Below are positions 39,077-48,417 of a DNA stretch of 64,000 nucleotides, piece after piece. The DNA is from Alishewanella agri BL06 (lineage in GTDB: Bacteria; Pseudomonadota; Gammaproteobacteria; Enterobacterales; Alteromonadaceae): the NCBI RefSeq assembly GCF_000272005.1, contig NZ_AKKU01000009.1, forward strand, positions 90,540 to 154,539. The letters run 5' to 3'. The notes under the pieces were generated by a model. It saw nothing but the letters and a program-made list of their open reading frames with translations, ran no database searches and had not been told where the DNA came from. Position numbers and translations under genes: made by a program. The number at the start of each line of letters is the position of its first letter. Position 1 is the first letter of the stretch.

Positions 39077-40108
39077 CTATGCTTTATCTATCAGAACCTG
39101 TTCCAGCCGATCTTTTATTTTTGCAGGCACCTGGCGTTGAACCTCGCACACCGCTTGTCGGATGGCACTTAAAAATGCGTCTTTCGTCGCATTTCCATGA
39201 CTTTTCACTACAATACCGCGCAATCCTATCAGACTTGCACCATTATACTGGTCGGGGTTCATCCCCTGATAAAGACTTTTTAAAGCAGGTTTACACAGCC
39301 AGCTTAATAAAGCAGCAAAAGGCCGCTGCTTCACGCCCTGCTGCGCCCGTTTCAGGATGAGTTTCGCCACCCCTTCACAGGTTTTTAGCGCCACATTGCC
39401 GACAAAGCCATCGCAGACAATCACATCCGCTTTACCGGAAAAAATATCATTACCTTCGATATAGCCGATATAATTCAGGTCGCGACATTCCTGTAGTAAC
39501 TGCGAGGCACGTTTGATTTGGTCTGAGCCTTTGATCTCTTCTTCGCCCATATTTAGCAGTGCCACCCGCGGCGCACGGATGCCAATGACTTCTTCGGCCA
39601 TCACTGCGCCCATGACGGCAAATTGAAATAAGGTGTCGGCATCTGCATTTACCGTAGCGCCTAAATCCAGCATGTACACTGGCTTGCCATTACAGCTGGG
39701 TAAGGCGCTCACCAGCGCCGGGCGCTCGACGCCATTGAGCATTTTCAGTACATAGTGCGCCATGGCAATCAAGGCACCGGTATTACCGGCCGAGACACAG
39801 GCATGCACAGCGCCCTGCTCAACCAAATCAAGCGCATGGCGCATGGAAGAGTCGCGTTTGGTACGTAACGCCAAAGAAGGCTTATCGGCCATTGAAACCT
39901 GATCGTCACTGTGAACGAAGTGAATGCGGGGATGCGCACTGACGCCAGATTCTGCTAGCAAACGCTTTAACAGCGGCTTATCGCCACAGAAGGTTAATTC
40001 AAGCTCAGGGAATTCTGTTAACGCTGCCAGGGCGGCAGGTATAGTAGATCGGGGGCCGAAGTCGCCCCCCATCATATCTAAAGCCAGAGATGGCTTTAGC
40101 GGCTGCAC
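39077..40108 (-). CDS. plsX: Phosphate acyltransferase PlsX
   Basis: Converts acyl-ACP to acyl-phosphate for phospholipid synthesis. 343 residues. LALDMMGGDFGP at the N-terminus and CDGFVGNVALKTCEG in the middle are diagnostic. It starts at GTG 40108. The ribosome-binding site is weak, so it may rely on coupling from rpmF 39 bp upstream. Confidence 0.95.
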   Translation of the reverse strand: MQPLKPSLALDMMGGDFGPRSTIPAALAALTEFPELELTFCGDKPLLKRLLAESGVSAHPRIHFVHSDDQVSMADKPSLALRTKRDSSMRHALDLVEQGAVHACVSAGNTGALIAMAHYVLKMLNGVERPALVSALPSCNGKPVYMLDLGATVNADADTLFQFAVMGAVMAEEVIGIRAPRVALLNMGEEEIKGSDQIKRASQLLQECRDLNYIGYIEGNDIFSGKADVIVCDGFVGNVALKTCEGVAKLILKRAQQGVKQRPFAALLSWLCKPALKSLYQGMNPDQYNGASLIGLRGIVVKSHGNATKDAFLSAIRQAVCEVQRQVPAKIKDRLEQVLIDKA

Positions 40109-40147
40109 TTTACTACCAGTAAAGACCGTCAGGACAAAGGTCCGGAC

Positions 40148-40312
40148 TTACTTTACCTTACGGCCTTTATAGAAACCGTCGGCAGTAATGTGGTGACGGC
40201 GATGCGTCTCACCTGAAGTTGAGTCAACTGACAGCGTTGGGCCAGTTAAAGCATCGTGTGAACGACGCATGTCACGACGTGCACGAGATTTTTTGTTTTG
40301 CTGAACAGCCAT
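40148..40312 (-). CDS. rpmF: 50S ribosomal protein L32
   Basis: A 54-residue basic protein reading [20 protein letters not shown] at the start, then [20 protein letters not shown] and ending [10 protein letters not shown], as gammaproteobacterial L32. It is too short for many ORF callers. A strong AGGAG lies 8 nt upstream. It is part of the conserved yceD-rpmF-plsX order, linking ribosome and lipid synthesis. Confidence 0.97.
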   Translation of the reverse strand: MAVQQNKKSRARRDMRRSHDALTGPTLSVDSTSGETHRRHHITADGFYKGRKVK

Positions 40313-40327
40313 TGTATTTCTCCTAAA

Positions 40328-40855
40328 TCACTTTTTTTTCAATTCTTGCAGCACTGCAAACGGGTTAGGCTTTTCCGGTTCAGGTCCGATATCACCGAAA
40401 CTCATGCTCTCTGGTTTGACTGAACAATCTTCAGGGGCATGCATCGGGAACAGCGGAAGCGTCAGGATTAACTCGTCTTCAATCAACTGCCGTAAATTAA
40501 TTTCGCCGTGCTCATTTCGTTCGATCACGTCGTAGCGCTCAGGAATCAACTCCAAAGCCGCGTCATCATCTCCGTTAACCGGAGTATATGCAAAACTGCA
40601 GTCTAGTGTTAGCGGCATCGCTTCGCCACATCGCTCACACTTTACACTTACCAGACAAGTCGCTGTACCCTGTAGTACAGTCAGTCCCTGCTGGTCAGTT
40701 CCGCATTCAATTCTGACTGTTACATCGCCGTCGTTACTCAGCAAGCTCTCAGACAGTCGGCTTAAGGTACTCAGCACTATAATGCCTTCGTAGTCCGACC
40801 GCTTTTGCGCTGCCTTTACCGGATCCAGCGTAACAGGTATTTTCACTTTTTGCAT
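40328..40855 (-). CDS. yceD: YceD/DUF177 protein (23S rRNA accumulation protein family)
   Basis: A 175-residue acidic protein of the DUF177 family, with MQKVKIPVTLDPVKAAQKRS at the N-terminus and a CxxC pair in VSVKCERCGEAMPL. In E. coli and plants the family affects 23S rRNA maturation. I start it at ATG 40855 by similarity to the E. coli N-terminus. There is no Shine-Dalgarno sequence, and the predicted transcription start is only about 3 nt upstream. It heads the whole rpmF-fab block. Confidence 0.92.
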   Translation of the reverse strand: MQKVKIPVTLDPVKAAQKRSDYEGIIVLSTLSRLSESLLSNDGDVTVRIECGTDQQGLTVLQGTATCLVSVKCERCGEAMPLTLDCSFAYTPVNGDDDAALELIPERYDVIERNEHGEINLRQLIEDELILTLPLFPMHAPEDCSVKPESMSFGDIGPEPEKPNPFAVLQELKKK

Positions 40856-40864
40856 AAGGCGCGC

Positions 40865-40893
40865 ATCATATAGAAGCAGTCCCAGAGTGTCAA
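40865..40893 (-). promoter_or_regulatory. Strong promoter of the yceD-rpmF-fab block
   Basis: On the minus strand TTGACA (40893-40888), 17-bp spacer, TATGAT (40870-40865). It is near-consensus. The start site would fall about 40858-40859, almost on the yceD ATG (40855). Confidence 0.8.
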
Positions 40894-41009
40894 AGGGTTC
40901 TGCAGGTTTTTTAACATATTTCTCGCAGCTTTCTGGCGAATAGCGCGGCTTGGCATTATAGTGCGGTCGCACCCTGAATCATAGCGTGAAATCACCCTAA
41001 GGATGAAAA

Positions 41010-41615
41010 ATGACTACCCAGCAGCATCCGCCACTCTATCTGGCCTCGACCTCTGTTTACCGGCGCGCCTTGCTGCAAAAGCTGACTACACAGTTTAACT
41101 GCGTTAAACCAGAGGTCGATGAAAGCCCTTTACCTTACGAAACAGCAGAAGCTCTGGTTAACCGGCTGGCGCTCGCTAAAGCCAAGGCAGTAGCCGCGAC
41201 GCTAAGTGCCGGTTTAGTGATAGGGTCGGACCAGGTGGCGGTATTTCAGGGGGAAATACTTGGTAAGCCACATACTATAGCTAATGCTGAAGCCCAGCTC
41301 AGACGGTTTAGCGGCCAGGCGGTGACGTTTTTAACCGGGCTGGCCGTGGTGAATGCAGCAACCGGCAAGGTTCAGCAAGCGATTGAACCCTTTGTGGTGT
41401 ATTTTCGTGAGCTGAGTGAGGCCGAAATCAGCCACTATGTGGCGCGGGAACAGCCTCTGGATTGCGCCGGCAGCTTTAAAAGCGAGGGGCTGGGTATCGC
41501 CCTTTTCGACAAACTGCAAGGTGATGACCCCAACAGCCTGATTGGCTTACCACTGATCAGGCTGCTGGCGATGCTACGTGATGAAGGCTTAAACCTGTTA
41601 TTGCAAAACCAGTGA
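41010..41615 (+). CDS. Maf-family nucleotide pyrophosphatase (YceF type)
   Basis: A 201-residue Maf/HAM1-fold enzyme that hydrolyses non-canonical nucleoside triphosphates. The YceF subgroup prefers m7GTP. Seen: LASTSVYRRALLQKL (S-x-x-R signature), VDESPLPYE, IGSDQVAVFQGEILGKP, and the C-terminal GDDPNSLIGLPLI. It is divergent from yceD, as in E. coli, which supports the YceF subgroup. AAGGATGA precedes the ATG. Its last 18 bp overlap the convergent HAD gene. Confidence 0.92.
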   Translation: MTTQQHPPLYLASTSVYRRALLQKLTTQFNCVKPEVDESPLPYETAEALVNRLALAKAKAVAATLSAGLVIGSDQVAVFQGEILGKPHTIANAEAQLRRFSGQAVTFLTGLAVVNAATGKVQQAIEPFVVYFRELSEAEISHYVAREQPLDCAGSFKSEGLGIALFDKLQGDDPNSLIGLPLIRLLAMLRDEGLNLLLQNQ

Positions 41616-42248
41616 GGTTAACTCTGGTAAGTGGTCAATAATCGCCAGCGGCTGATATTGCGCCAATACCGATACCGGATGGGCGCCATGGCTTACCCCT
41701 ACCCTTGGCATATTAATCGCCTGTGCCATCTTTAAGTCATGGCTGGTATCGCCGACCATAATAGCCTGCTCCGCCTTGACGCCGAGCTCATTGATAATTT
41801 GCTTAAGCATATCCGGATGCGGCTTTGACTGCGCTTCATCGGCACAGCGGCTGGTAGCAAAGTATGGCGCCAGCCCGGTTTCGGCAAACATCCGATCCAG
41901 CCCTTTGCGCGCCTTACCGGTTGCCACTGCCAACAGGATATTCTGCTCAGCCAGCTGCTTTAACGTTGCCTCAGCACCTGCAAACAAGGGTGTAGGCGTG
42001 GTGTCATGCAGCACATATTGATCGCGGTAATGTTCAAATATTTGCTGCCGCTGGGCTTTATTGGCGGTCGGAAACAGCTGGTCAAAGGCCGGATCCAGGC
42101 TCAGGCCAATAATTTGCTTTACCGCGTCATGGCTGGGCACCTCTAATGCGGTTAAGGCTGCGGCGGCACGCATTGAGGACACAATACGTCCGACCGAGTC
42201 CATCACGGTACCGTCCCAATCGAAAATAACCAGTTTTATTGCTGACAT
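41598..42248 (-). CDS. HAD-superfamily phosphatase (phosphoglycolate-phosphatase-like)
   Basis: A 216-residue HAD-IA hydrolase. Motif I is FDWDGTVMDS (D10, D12), motif II VATGKARKGL, motif III KPHPDM and motif IV MVGDTSHDLKMA. It follows rluC by 34 bp, an arrangement common in gammaproteobacteria. The substrate is unknown; relatives act on small phosphoesters. The start is ATG 42248 with GGAG 5 nt upstream, preceded by an in-frame GTG. Confidence 0.9.
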   Translation of the reverse strand: MSAIKLVIFDWDGTVMDSVGRIVSSMRAAAALTALEVPSHDAVKQIIGLSLDPAFDQLFPTANKAQRQQIFEHYRDQYVLHDTTPTPLFAGAEATLKQLAEQNILLAVATGKARKGLDRMFAETGLAPYFATSRCADEAQSKPHPDMLKQIINELGVKAEQAIMVGDTSHDLKMAQAINMPRVGVSHGAHPVSVLAQYQPLAIIDHLPELTSLVLQ

Positions 42249-42282
42249 CACTACTCCGCGTCGTTACGCTTTTTATAACTTG

Positions 42283-43236
42283 TTACTTACGGTTTAACCG
42301 TTCCAGAGTCTGGCTTAATTTCGGATCCAATGGCGCTTCAAAGCGCATAGTGGTTTCGCTGATCGGATGGATAAAGCTTAAGCTAAAGGCATGCAGAAAC
42401 AGCCGGTTAAGTCCAATTTTCTGCATCTGCTGGCTAAACTGGTTATCACCGTATTTGTCATCACAGGCAATCGGATGGCCTTTACAGGCGGTATGAACCC
42501 GGATCTGATGGGTACGGCCGGTAACCGGAAAGGCTTCAACCAGGGTGCCTTCCTGATAGCGCTGCAAAATCCGAAACCGGGTTTCCGATGGCTTGCCTTC
42601 CGCAGCATCCACTTTGACAACCCGCTCACCGGACTGCAGGGTATTTTTACGCAGCGGCTCTGTGACCTTGCGTACTTTGTTATCCCAATCGCCGGCGACC
42701 AGCGCCCAGTATTTTTTCTCTACCGTTTTATTGCGTAGCTGCTCGTGTAAATGCGTTAAAACTGAGCGTTTTTTTGCGATCAACAAACAGCCCGAGGTAT
42801 CGCGATCCAACCGGTGCACCAATTCCAGATGCTTAGCATCCGGGCGCAGCGCCCGCAGGGCTTCTATTACGCCAAACTGTAAACCACTGCCACCATGCAC
42901 CGCCATGCCAGAAGGTTTATTCAGTACAATCAAATCTTTATCTTCATACAAAATATGCTGCTCAAGATCTTTGACCAGACTCAATTTCACCGATACCGCA
43001 TCGGGCTCGCTGGCAACCGTTAACGGCGGCACCCGCACCACATCGCCCTGTTCTAATTTATAATCAGGTTTGATGCGTTTTTTATTCACCCGCACCTCAC
43101 CTTTGCGCAAAACGCGATAAATCACACTTTTTGGTACACCGCGCAGCCGGGCGATTAAAAAGTTGTCTATGCGCTGACCGATGAAATCATCTTCAATTTC
43201 AATCATTTGTACTGGCAATTTTATTTCATCGGTCAT
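42283..43236 (-). CDS. rluC: 23S rRNA pseudouridine synthase RluC
   Basis: Isomerises U955, U2504 and U2580 of 23S rRNA (E. coli numbering). 317 residues: an S4 RNA-binding domain (GQRIDNFLIARLRGVPKSVIY) and a catalytic domain with D144 in HRLDRDTSG, the same number as in E. coli RluC. It is divergent from rne across a 506-bp region, the standard arrangement. Confidence 0.95.
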   Translation of the reverse strand: MTDEIKLPVQMIEIEDDFIGQRIDNFLIARLRGVPKSVIYRVLRKGEVRVNKKRIKPDYKLEQGDVVRVPPLTVASEPDAVSVKLSLVKDLEQHILYEDKDLIVLNKPSGMAVHGGSGLQFGVIEALRALRPDAKHLELVHRLDRDTSGCLLIAKKRSVLTHLHEQLRNKTVEKKYWALVAGDWDNKVRKVTEPLRKNTLQSGERVVKVDAAEGKPSETRFRILQRYQEGTLVEAFPVTGRTHQIRVHTACKGHPIACDDKYGDNQFSQQMQKIGLNRLFLHAFSLSFIHPISETTMRFEAPLDPKLSQTLERLNRK

Positions 43237-43299
43237 CTTTGCAAAATACTCAGCTAAAATTACAATTAAGTTGCTAACCGCAGCAGATTAGTGGGATAA

Positions 43300-43518
43300 T
43301 CAGCCCGCTAATTGTGCCGAAATACGGCAATTAGGGCGCTCAAAGTGACATAAGAGAATTTGTGCGGCACCGTCAGGGGATGTGATCATACCGAAATCGT
43401 GGTGAAAACCAATGTTTTTTATAACCCCGGCGTTAATCCACTGCCACTTGCCTGAGGTAATGTTGAGTAATTTGTTACCAATAACGGCAAACCACAAAGT
43501 CCGGTCACCGGGCAACAA
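43300..43518 (-). other. Open frame opposite the rne leader; possible gene fragment
   Basis: The minus strand stays open here. It encodes 72 residues (TTG start, then LPGDRTLWFAVIGNKL and a region ending CRISAQLAG) that read like a globular protein's C-terminal half. There is no ribosome-binding site or ATG, and a stop lies just upstream. It may be a decayed gene remnant, or coincidental openness in the rne control region. I do not annotate it as a gene. Confidence 0.25.
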
Positions 43519-43742
43519 CAGTAAAGATTAGTCAGAACACAACGCCTGCAGGCGCTGTGTGTCAGAAAGCATAACGAAAACCCCGCTGCCAGGCGCTGTT
43601 TAGCCGGCAGCGGAGTTGTAAAACGTAAAATTAGGTTCCCTCAAGCACCCAGTCGTGAGACTGCACCCTTCCGTGTTTGATAACAGCTGACACTCAGGTG
43701 CCCGGTTGTTGTGTTGTGGCTTCGCAATAGAGTCACCATACA
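43519..43742 (+). promoter_or_regulatory. rne 5' leader with conserved-type stem-loop
   Basis: In E. coli the long rne leader is bound by RNase E itself for autoregulation. Here the plus strand has a strong hairpin CCGCTGCC/GGCAGCGG (43583-43613) with an inner GGC/GCC stem, followed by about 130 nt to the rne ATG. I could not place a promoter with confidence. Function is inferred from position and structure. Confidence 0.5.
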
Positions 43743-46700
43743 ATGAAAAGAATGTTAATTAATGCCACGCAGGAAGAAGAAATCCGCGTAGCCCTGGTCG
43801 ATGGCCAGAAACTTTACGACCTGGACATTGAAAGCCCAGGCCATGAACAAAAGAAAGCCAATATTTACAAAGGTAAAATCACCCGGGTCGAGCCGAGTTT
43901 AGAAGCTGCCTTCGTAGACTATGGTGCAGACCGCCATGGTTTCCTGCCGCTAAAAGAAATCTCCCGCGAATACTTCCCAGCCGGTTATAGCTTCGATGGT
44001 CGTCCAAACATCAAAGAAGTGGTCAAAGAAGGTCAGGAAGTCATTATTCAGATCGATAAAGAAGAACGGGGCCAAAAAGGCGCGGCACTGACCACCTTTA
44101 TCAGCCTGGCCGGTTCTTACCTGGTACTAATGCCAAACAACCCACGCGCCGGTGGTATTTCTCGTCGTATTGAAGGCGATGAGCGTCAGGAATTAAAAGA
44201 TTCCTTAGGCCAGCTGGAAATGCCGGATGGCATGGGTCTGATTGTGCGTACCGCTGGTGTTGGCAAATCCTACGAAGAGCTGGATTACGACTTAAAAGCC
44301 CTGCTGAAACACTGGTCGGCCATTACTGAGGAAGCGCAGAAACGTGCCGCCCCTTTCCTGATCCATCAGGAAAGCAATGTAGTATTCCGTGCGATTCGTG
44401 ATTATCTGCGCCGCGATGTTGGCGAGATCCTGATCGACAGCCAGAAGATTTTCGAAGAAGCCAAGGTTTATATCCAACAGTTCCGCCCGGACTTCGCGCA
44501 CCGCGTCAAGATGTATCAGGGTGAAGTGCCGCTGTTTATGCACTATCAAATTGAAAACCAGATCGAAACCGCCTTCCGTCGTGAAGTACGTTTACCCTCT
44601 GGTGGTTCTATCGTGATCGATAGCACCGAAGCTTTAACTGCGATCGATATTAACTCCTCTAAAGCTACTAAAGGTGGCGATATCGAGGAAACTGCCTTTA
44701 ATACCAACCTGGAAGCGGCCGATGAAATCGCCCGCCAACTGCGCTTACGTGACCTTGGCGGTCTGATCGTGATCGACTTTATCGATATGACGCCGGTACG
44801 GCATCAGCGTGAAGTGGAAAACCGCTTAAAAGACGCTGTGAAGCAAGACCGTGCCCGGGTACAAATTGGCCGGATTTCGCGTTTTGGTCTGCTGGAAATG
44901 TCACGGCAGCGTTTACGTCCGTCACTGGGTGAGTCAGCCGGTCATGTCTGTCCGCGTTGTCATGGCCGTGGCACTATCCGCAGCGTTGAGTCCTCTGCCC
45001 TATCAATTTTACGTTTAATCGAAGAAGAAGCGATTAAAGATAACACCAGCCAGGTACAGGCACAGGTGCCAGTATCCGTTGCTACTTATCTGATGAACGA
45101 AAAACGCGAAGGCGTACGTCGCATCGAGCAGCGCAATGGCGTCCAGGTGTACGTGATCCCGAATGAGCATCTGGAAACACCAAACTACGAAGTGATCCGC
45201 ATCCGCATCGATGAAGAGATCGAAGATGTCAGCTATAACCTCACCAAGGTGCCAGAGCACACCTCTAAGTTGTACCAGCCTGCTGCGGATGCAATAAAAG
45301 AAAAACCGGCAGTTTCAGCGCTGAGTATGGCGCAAAATGCTGCGCCGGCACCACAACCGAAAGCTGTTGTTGCCGACGTTGCTGCCCCTGTGGCCAGCAC
45401 ACCAAGTTTATTCAGCCGTTTAGCGACCTGGTTATCGGGTTTATTTGCGGCACCGGCAACGGAAAAACCGGCGGATAAGCCGAAAGAAAAAACAGCAGGC
45501 CGTCCGGAACAACGTGGTGAACGCGGTGAGCGTGGTGATAGCAGAAGACGCAATAATCGTAACAACAAGCGTCGCGATCAGGTTGAGAAAGTTGCGGATA
45601 AAGCACAGGACAAGGTAAGCGAAGAAAAAGCAAGCCCGGCCAGTCGTCCGGAGCGCCAGGAGCGTCCGAAACAACAGGAACGCCAGCCTCGGCAGCAAGA
45701 GGCCCGCAAAGCACCGGCTGAAGCTAAGGTTGATAAGGTAGAACGTGAGGAAGCAGACGAGCCAAATAGCCGCGCCGCTGCCGCTGAGCGTCGCGCTCGG
45801 CGTCAGTTACAACGTTCAGTGCGTATCGCTAAGGCCGAAGCCGCAGCTGACACGGTATTGCCGGTAGTCACTAAGGACGAAACGCCTGCGGATGTCAGCC
45901 CCGCAACGCCAGTGGTAGTGACGACAGAGGCTGCGCCAATAGCCAGCACTATTGCGACAGAGCAGAGCGCTATCGAGGCAGACAGCGCCGAAGTGCAAAC
46001 TGCGGAATCAGAGCATAACAAAGACACCTCAGCTGAACAAGCTGCAGAAGCATCTGAGCCACGCAGCCGCAGCCGTCGTTCACCACGCCATCTGCGTGCA
46101 GCGGGCCAGAAGCGTCGCAAAGAGCAGTCTGCCGATGCCACAACTGATGACGAAAGCGTTGCAGACAGCGCTACTGAGACAGCCGAACAATCCAATGCGG
46201 ATGTTCTGGCTGCGCCAGCTGAAGCCCCGGCAACAACAGCAACGGAATCGCAACAAACTGTTACTGCTGCCGCTGTGGTCACTGCTGAAGGTGAAAACAC
46301 CATCGCAGATAGTGTTGAGGATGAAAAACCTGCGCGTAGCCGTAGCCGTCGTCGCCCTGCTAAGGTTGAGGCGGTAGCTGACAACGAGTCAACACCTGAT
46401 GTAAACGATTCCCGCGCTGAAAGTGACGATGAAACAACAGCGGTTACAATACAGCACCCTGAAGTCGTTTCGGACAGCCCGGCGCAGCAAAGCCTCGCCT
46501 TGCCAGAGCCGGAGCCGGTTGTTGCAGTAGCACCAGCTAAACCTGAGCCAGAAACAGCAGCAGTTGTAGAGGCAGTTCCTACATCTGTAACTGAATCTGT
46601 TGTAGCAAAAACTGCGGCCCCGGTAGCGACTGCTGCAGCAACAACGGCCACCGGCGGACGTTTCAGTAAGATGGTGGTTGCTGAAATGACTAAGCCACAA

Positions 46701-46850
46701 GCGGTCATTGAGCAGCAACAAGAGATCGTCATCTCTGCCGCCAGTGCAGAAGAGCGCCCGGCGGTGCAATCCTCGGCCCGCCCTGCTGGCTCGGCATTCG
46801 CACGGCAAGCTGTATCAGCTCCGATGACCAAACCTGGACAAGCTGAATAA
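43743..46850 (+). CDS. rne: Ribonuclease E
   Basis: The endonuclease that starts mRNA decay and processes rRNA/tRNA. 1035 residues. The catalytic half has an S1 domain ([21 protein letters not shown], about 38-120), Mg-binding D302 (TAIDINSS) and D345 (IVIDFIDM), and the Zn-link C403/C406 (CPRCHGRG). The rest (from about 510) is low-complexity, alternating Arg-rich and Glu/Ala/Thr-rich segments. It is the disordered degradosome scaffold, with an amphipathic [17 protein letters not shown] near 555 as the likely membrane anchor. It is flanked by the structured leader and a strong terminator. Confidence 0.96.
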   Translation: MKRMLINATQEEEIRVALVDGQKLYDLDIESPGHEQKKANIYKGKITRVEPSLEAAFVDYGADRHGFLPLKEISREYFPAGYSFDGRPNIKEVVKEGQEVIIQIDKEERGQKGAALTTFISLAGSYLVLMPNNPRAGGISRRIEGDERQELKDSLGQLEMPDGMGLIVRTAGVGKSYEELDYDLKALLKHWSAITEEAQKRAAPFLIHQESNVVFRAIRDYLRRDVGEILIDSQKIFEEAKVYIQQFRPDFAHRVKMYQGEVPLFMHYQIENQIETAFRREVRLPSGGSIVIDSTEALTAIDINSSKATKGGDIEETAFNTNLEAADEIARQLRLRDLGGLIVIDFIDMTPVRHQREVENRLKDAVKQDRARVQIGRISRFGLLEMSRQRLRPSLGESAGHVCPRCHGRGTIRSVESSALSILRLIEEEAIKDNTSQVQAQVPVSVATYLMNEKREGVRRIEQRNGVQVYVIPNEHLETPNYEVIRIRIDEEIEDVSYNLTKVPEHTSKLYQPAADAIKEKPAVSALSMAQNAAPAPQPKAVVADVAAPVASTPSLFSRLATWLSGLFAAPATEKPADKPKEKTAGRPEQRGERGERGDSRRRNNRNNKRRDQVEKVADKAQDKVSEEKASPASRPERQERPKQQERQPRQQEARKAPAEAKVDKVEREEADEPNSRAAAAERRARRQLQRSVRIAKAEAAADTVLPVVTKDETPADVSPATPVVVTTEAAPIASTIATEQSAIEADSAEVQTAESEHNKDTSAEQAAEASEPRSRSRRSPRHLRAAGQKRRKEQSADATTDDESVADSATETAEQSNADVLAAPAEAPATTATESQQTVTAAAVVTAEGENTIADSVEDEKPARSRSRRRPAKVEAVADNESTPDVNDSRAESDDETTAVTIQHPEVVSDSPAQQSLALPEPEPVVAVAPAKPEPETAAVVEAVPTSVTESVVAKTAAPVATAAATTATGGRFSKMVVAEMTKPQAVIEQQQEIVISAASAEERPAVQSSARPAGSAFARQAVSAPMTKPGQAE

Positions 46851-46870
46851 TTCCAAGGTTTATCAAGCTC

Positions 46871-46899
46871 AAAGCCCGGTTAATACCGGGCTTTTTATT
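46871..46899 (+). terminator. rne terminator
   Basis: AAAGCCCGGT, loop TAAT, ACCGGGCTTT, then TTATT. A perfect 10-bp stem 20 bp after the rne stop. Confidence 0.9.
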
Positions 46900-46989
46900 G
46901 GCTGTGCTTCAGGAAATGTGACAATCGCAACCTGAGCTTGCACACGCAGCCAGTTAACGCATAACTGTATCGCCAAAGCTGACTAGCCG

Positions 46990-47018
46990 AAAAAAAACCA
47001 CCGCTAAAGCGGTGGTTT
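46990..47018 (-). terminator. Porin gene terminator
   Basis: On the minus strand AAACCACCGC, loop TTTA, GCGGTGGTTT, continuing into a run of T (46997-46990). A classic terminator 21 bp after the porin stop. Confidence 0.9.
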
Positions 47019-47038
47019 CTTGTTAGTACGCAGCGTAA

Positions 47039-48208
47039 TTAGAAGTCGTACTTAGCGCTAAACTGAATGCGGTGCATATCACCATTCAGGCCGCTCTCCA
47101 GCTCGCGGTTAGCAAACTTGTATTCAACACCCATCATAAATTTAGCATTGAACTGGTATAAAGCGTTCACGCTGTAGTTGTAGGTCGTTTTGTTAACGCC
47201 AGTACCCGTTAACATCGGATCATTGTCCGCATTTAACATCGAGTACATAAAGGTTGAGCGCCATTTTTCATTCCACAGGTGGCGGTACGCAACTGAGAAA
47301 GTTGTAGTGGTGATCGCTTCCAGCTCTGCGGCATTGGTGTTGCCGGTCAGCACAGCACCATTTACCGTATTCAGACCAACATAACGGCCTAAACCTTTAC
47401 CATGATTGAATGTAAACCGGATGTCATCGTTGTTAGCTAAATTCACTTTACCGCTAACAGAAATACCGTACGACGTCACGCTATCGTCATACAGGCCATC
47501 ATCGATGGCGATTTCACGCAATAAAGCACCGACCCGGAACGAGGCATTACCTGATTTCATATTGTAACCGAGGGTAATGTCTGGCGTAGCATTGTCATCC
47601 GTTGTAATACGGGCGCCGCCTCCAAAAGGCGTGATCGTACTTTCTGGGTTTTCCAGCGCAATTGAGAAGTTACCTGAGGTATAGCGGATTTGTGCTTGAC
47701 GGATAAAGACTGCGGCATCCGCATTACCCACGAAATCAAGCGTATCAGGTAAGGATTGTAAATCCATGAAGTTCGACCAGGTTTGGCCAACAGTCCAGTT
47801 TTTGTAGGTAACAAATGCATGCCGAATAACCGGGCTGTAACCATTAGTGGTTCGCTCATCGTTACCATTAGAACTGGTCATCATGTCAAATTCTAACCGA
47901 CCGGTGAGTTTTTCGCCGTCACCCAAATCGGTTGAGGTACCAAAGAAGAAACGTGACTGGCGGGCATGCGAATCAAAACGTGAGGTGCTGCTGCCACCGA
48001 TAGGGGTTAACGCTGGCACGTAAAAATCACGGCCCAAAGCCGCAACTTCACCTTCTGATTCGGTAAACATCATGTCTAATTTAATAAAACCACCATAGGT
48101 AACTTCGGTATCACCTACTTTGAAACCATTGTTAGCGTGGGCTGCGCCTGCAGTTAACGCCAGGGCAATGGCTGCCGTTAGGGTGTTGAGCGTCTTTCTT
48201 TGTCTCAT
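47039..48208 (-). CDS. DcaP-like outer-membrane porin
   Basis: A 389-residue outer-membrane beta-barrel: signal peptide (cleavage after AGAAHA), GFIKLDMMFT near the mature N-terminus, alternating strands, and a terminal aromatic (SAKYDF) for Bam insertion. DcaP-family trimers take up dicarboxylates and other small acids. The ATG has GGAG upstream. It shares a 209-bp control region with acs, suggesting use in carboxylate uptake. A TAGAAT -10 lies on its side. Confidence 0.88.
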   Translation of the reverse strand: MRQRKTLNTLTAAIALALTAGAAHANNGFKVGDTEVTYGGFIKLDMMFTESEGEVAALGRDFYVPALTPIGGSSTSRFDSHARQSRFFFGTSTDLGDGEKLTGRLEFDMMTSSNGNDERTTNGYSPVIRHAFVTYKNWTVGQTWSNFMDLQSLPDTLDFVGNADAAVFIRQAQIRYTSGNFSIALENPESTITPFGGGARITTDDNATPDITLGYNMKSGNASFRVGALLREIAIDDGLYDDSVTSYGISVSGKVNLANNDDIRFTFNHGKGLGRYVGLNTVNGAVLTGNTNAAELEAITTTTFSVAYRHLWNEKWRSTFMYSMLNADNDPMLTGTGVNKTTYNYSVNALYQFNAKFMMGVEYKFANRELESGLNGDMHRIQFSAKYDF

Positions 48209-48254
48209 CTGGAGTTCTCCATTGTTTTTTTATAGTTGTACTAACGTCGCGGTT

Positions 48255-48307
48255 ATTCTAACCAAACTGTGGTCGACAGTCTGCAACTTCGCAATTAGCC
48301 TTTAGTC
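48255..48307 (-). promoter_or_regulatory. Putative porin promoter with one-mismatch CrbR-type motif
   Basis: On the minus strand TAGAAT (48260-48255) without a good -35. GACTAAAGGC (48307-48298) is centred 42.5 bp further upstream, one helical turn more than in the acs and symporter promoters. The motif has one mismatch to GACTAWRGTC. One-mismatch matches are expected by chance more than ten times in this window. Confidence 0.3.
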
Positions 48308-48335
48308 GCAGTTAGCACAACCGCCTTAGCTCGTC

Positions 48336-48379
48336 TAGACTATGGTCTAATTCCTTTTGTGTGAATGCTCCTTTAGAAA
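48336..48379 (+). promoter_or_regulatory. acs promoter with CrbR-type dyad
   Basis: The dyad TAGAC-TATG-GTCTA (48336-48349), core GACTATGGTC, is centred 31.5 bp upstream of TAGAAA (48374-48379). No -35 consensus lies at the proper place. The same motif and spacing precede the DUF4212 gene, indicating a shared activator, most likely CrbR. Confidence 0.6.
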
Positions 48380-48417
48380 TACCTCATTATTTTAAGATGT
48401 TTGGCAGGGGACGATAT

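Noticed and set aside
45803..46831. A 342-codon open frame on the minus strand opposite the rne C-terminus
   Set aside because: It is a mirror of the Ala/Thr/Glu-rich, stop-poor rne tail; the translation is low-complexity Ala/Ser/Val with no ribosome-binding site.
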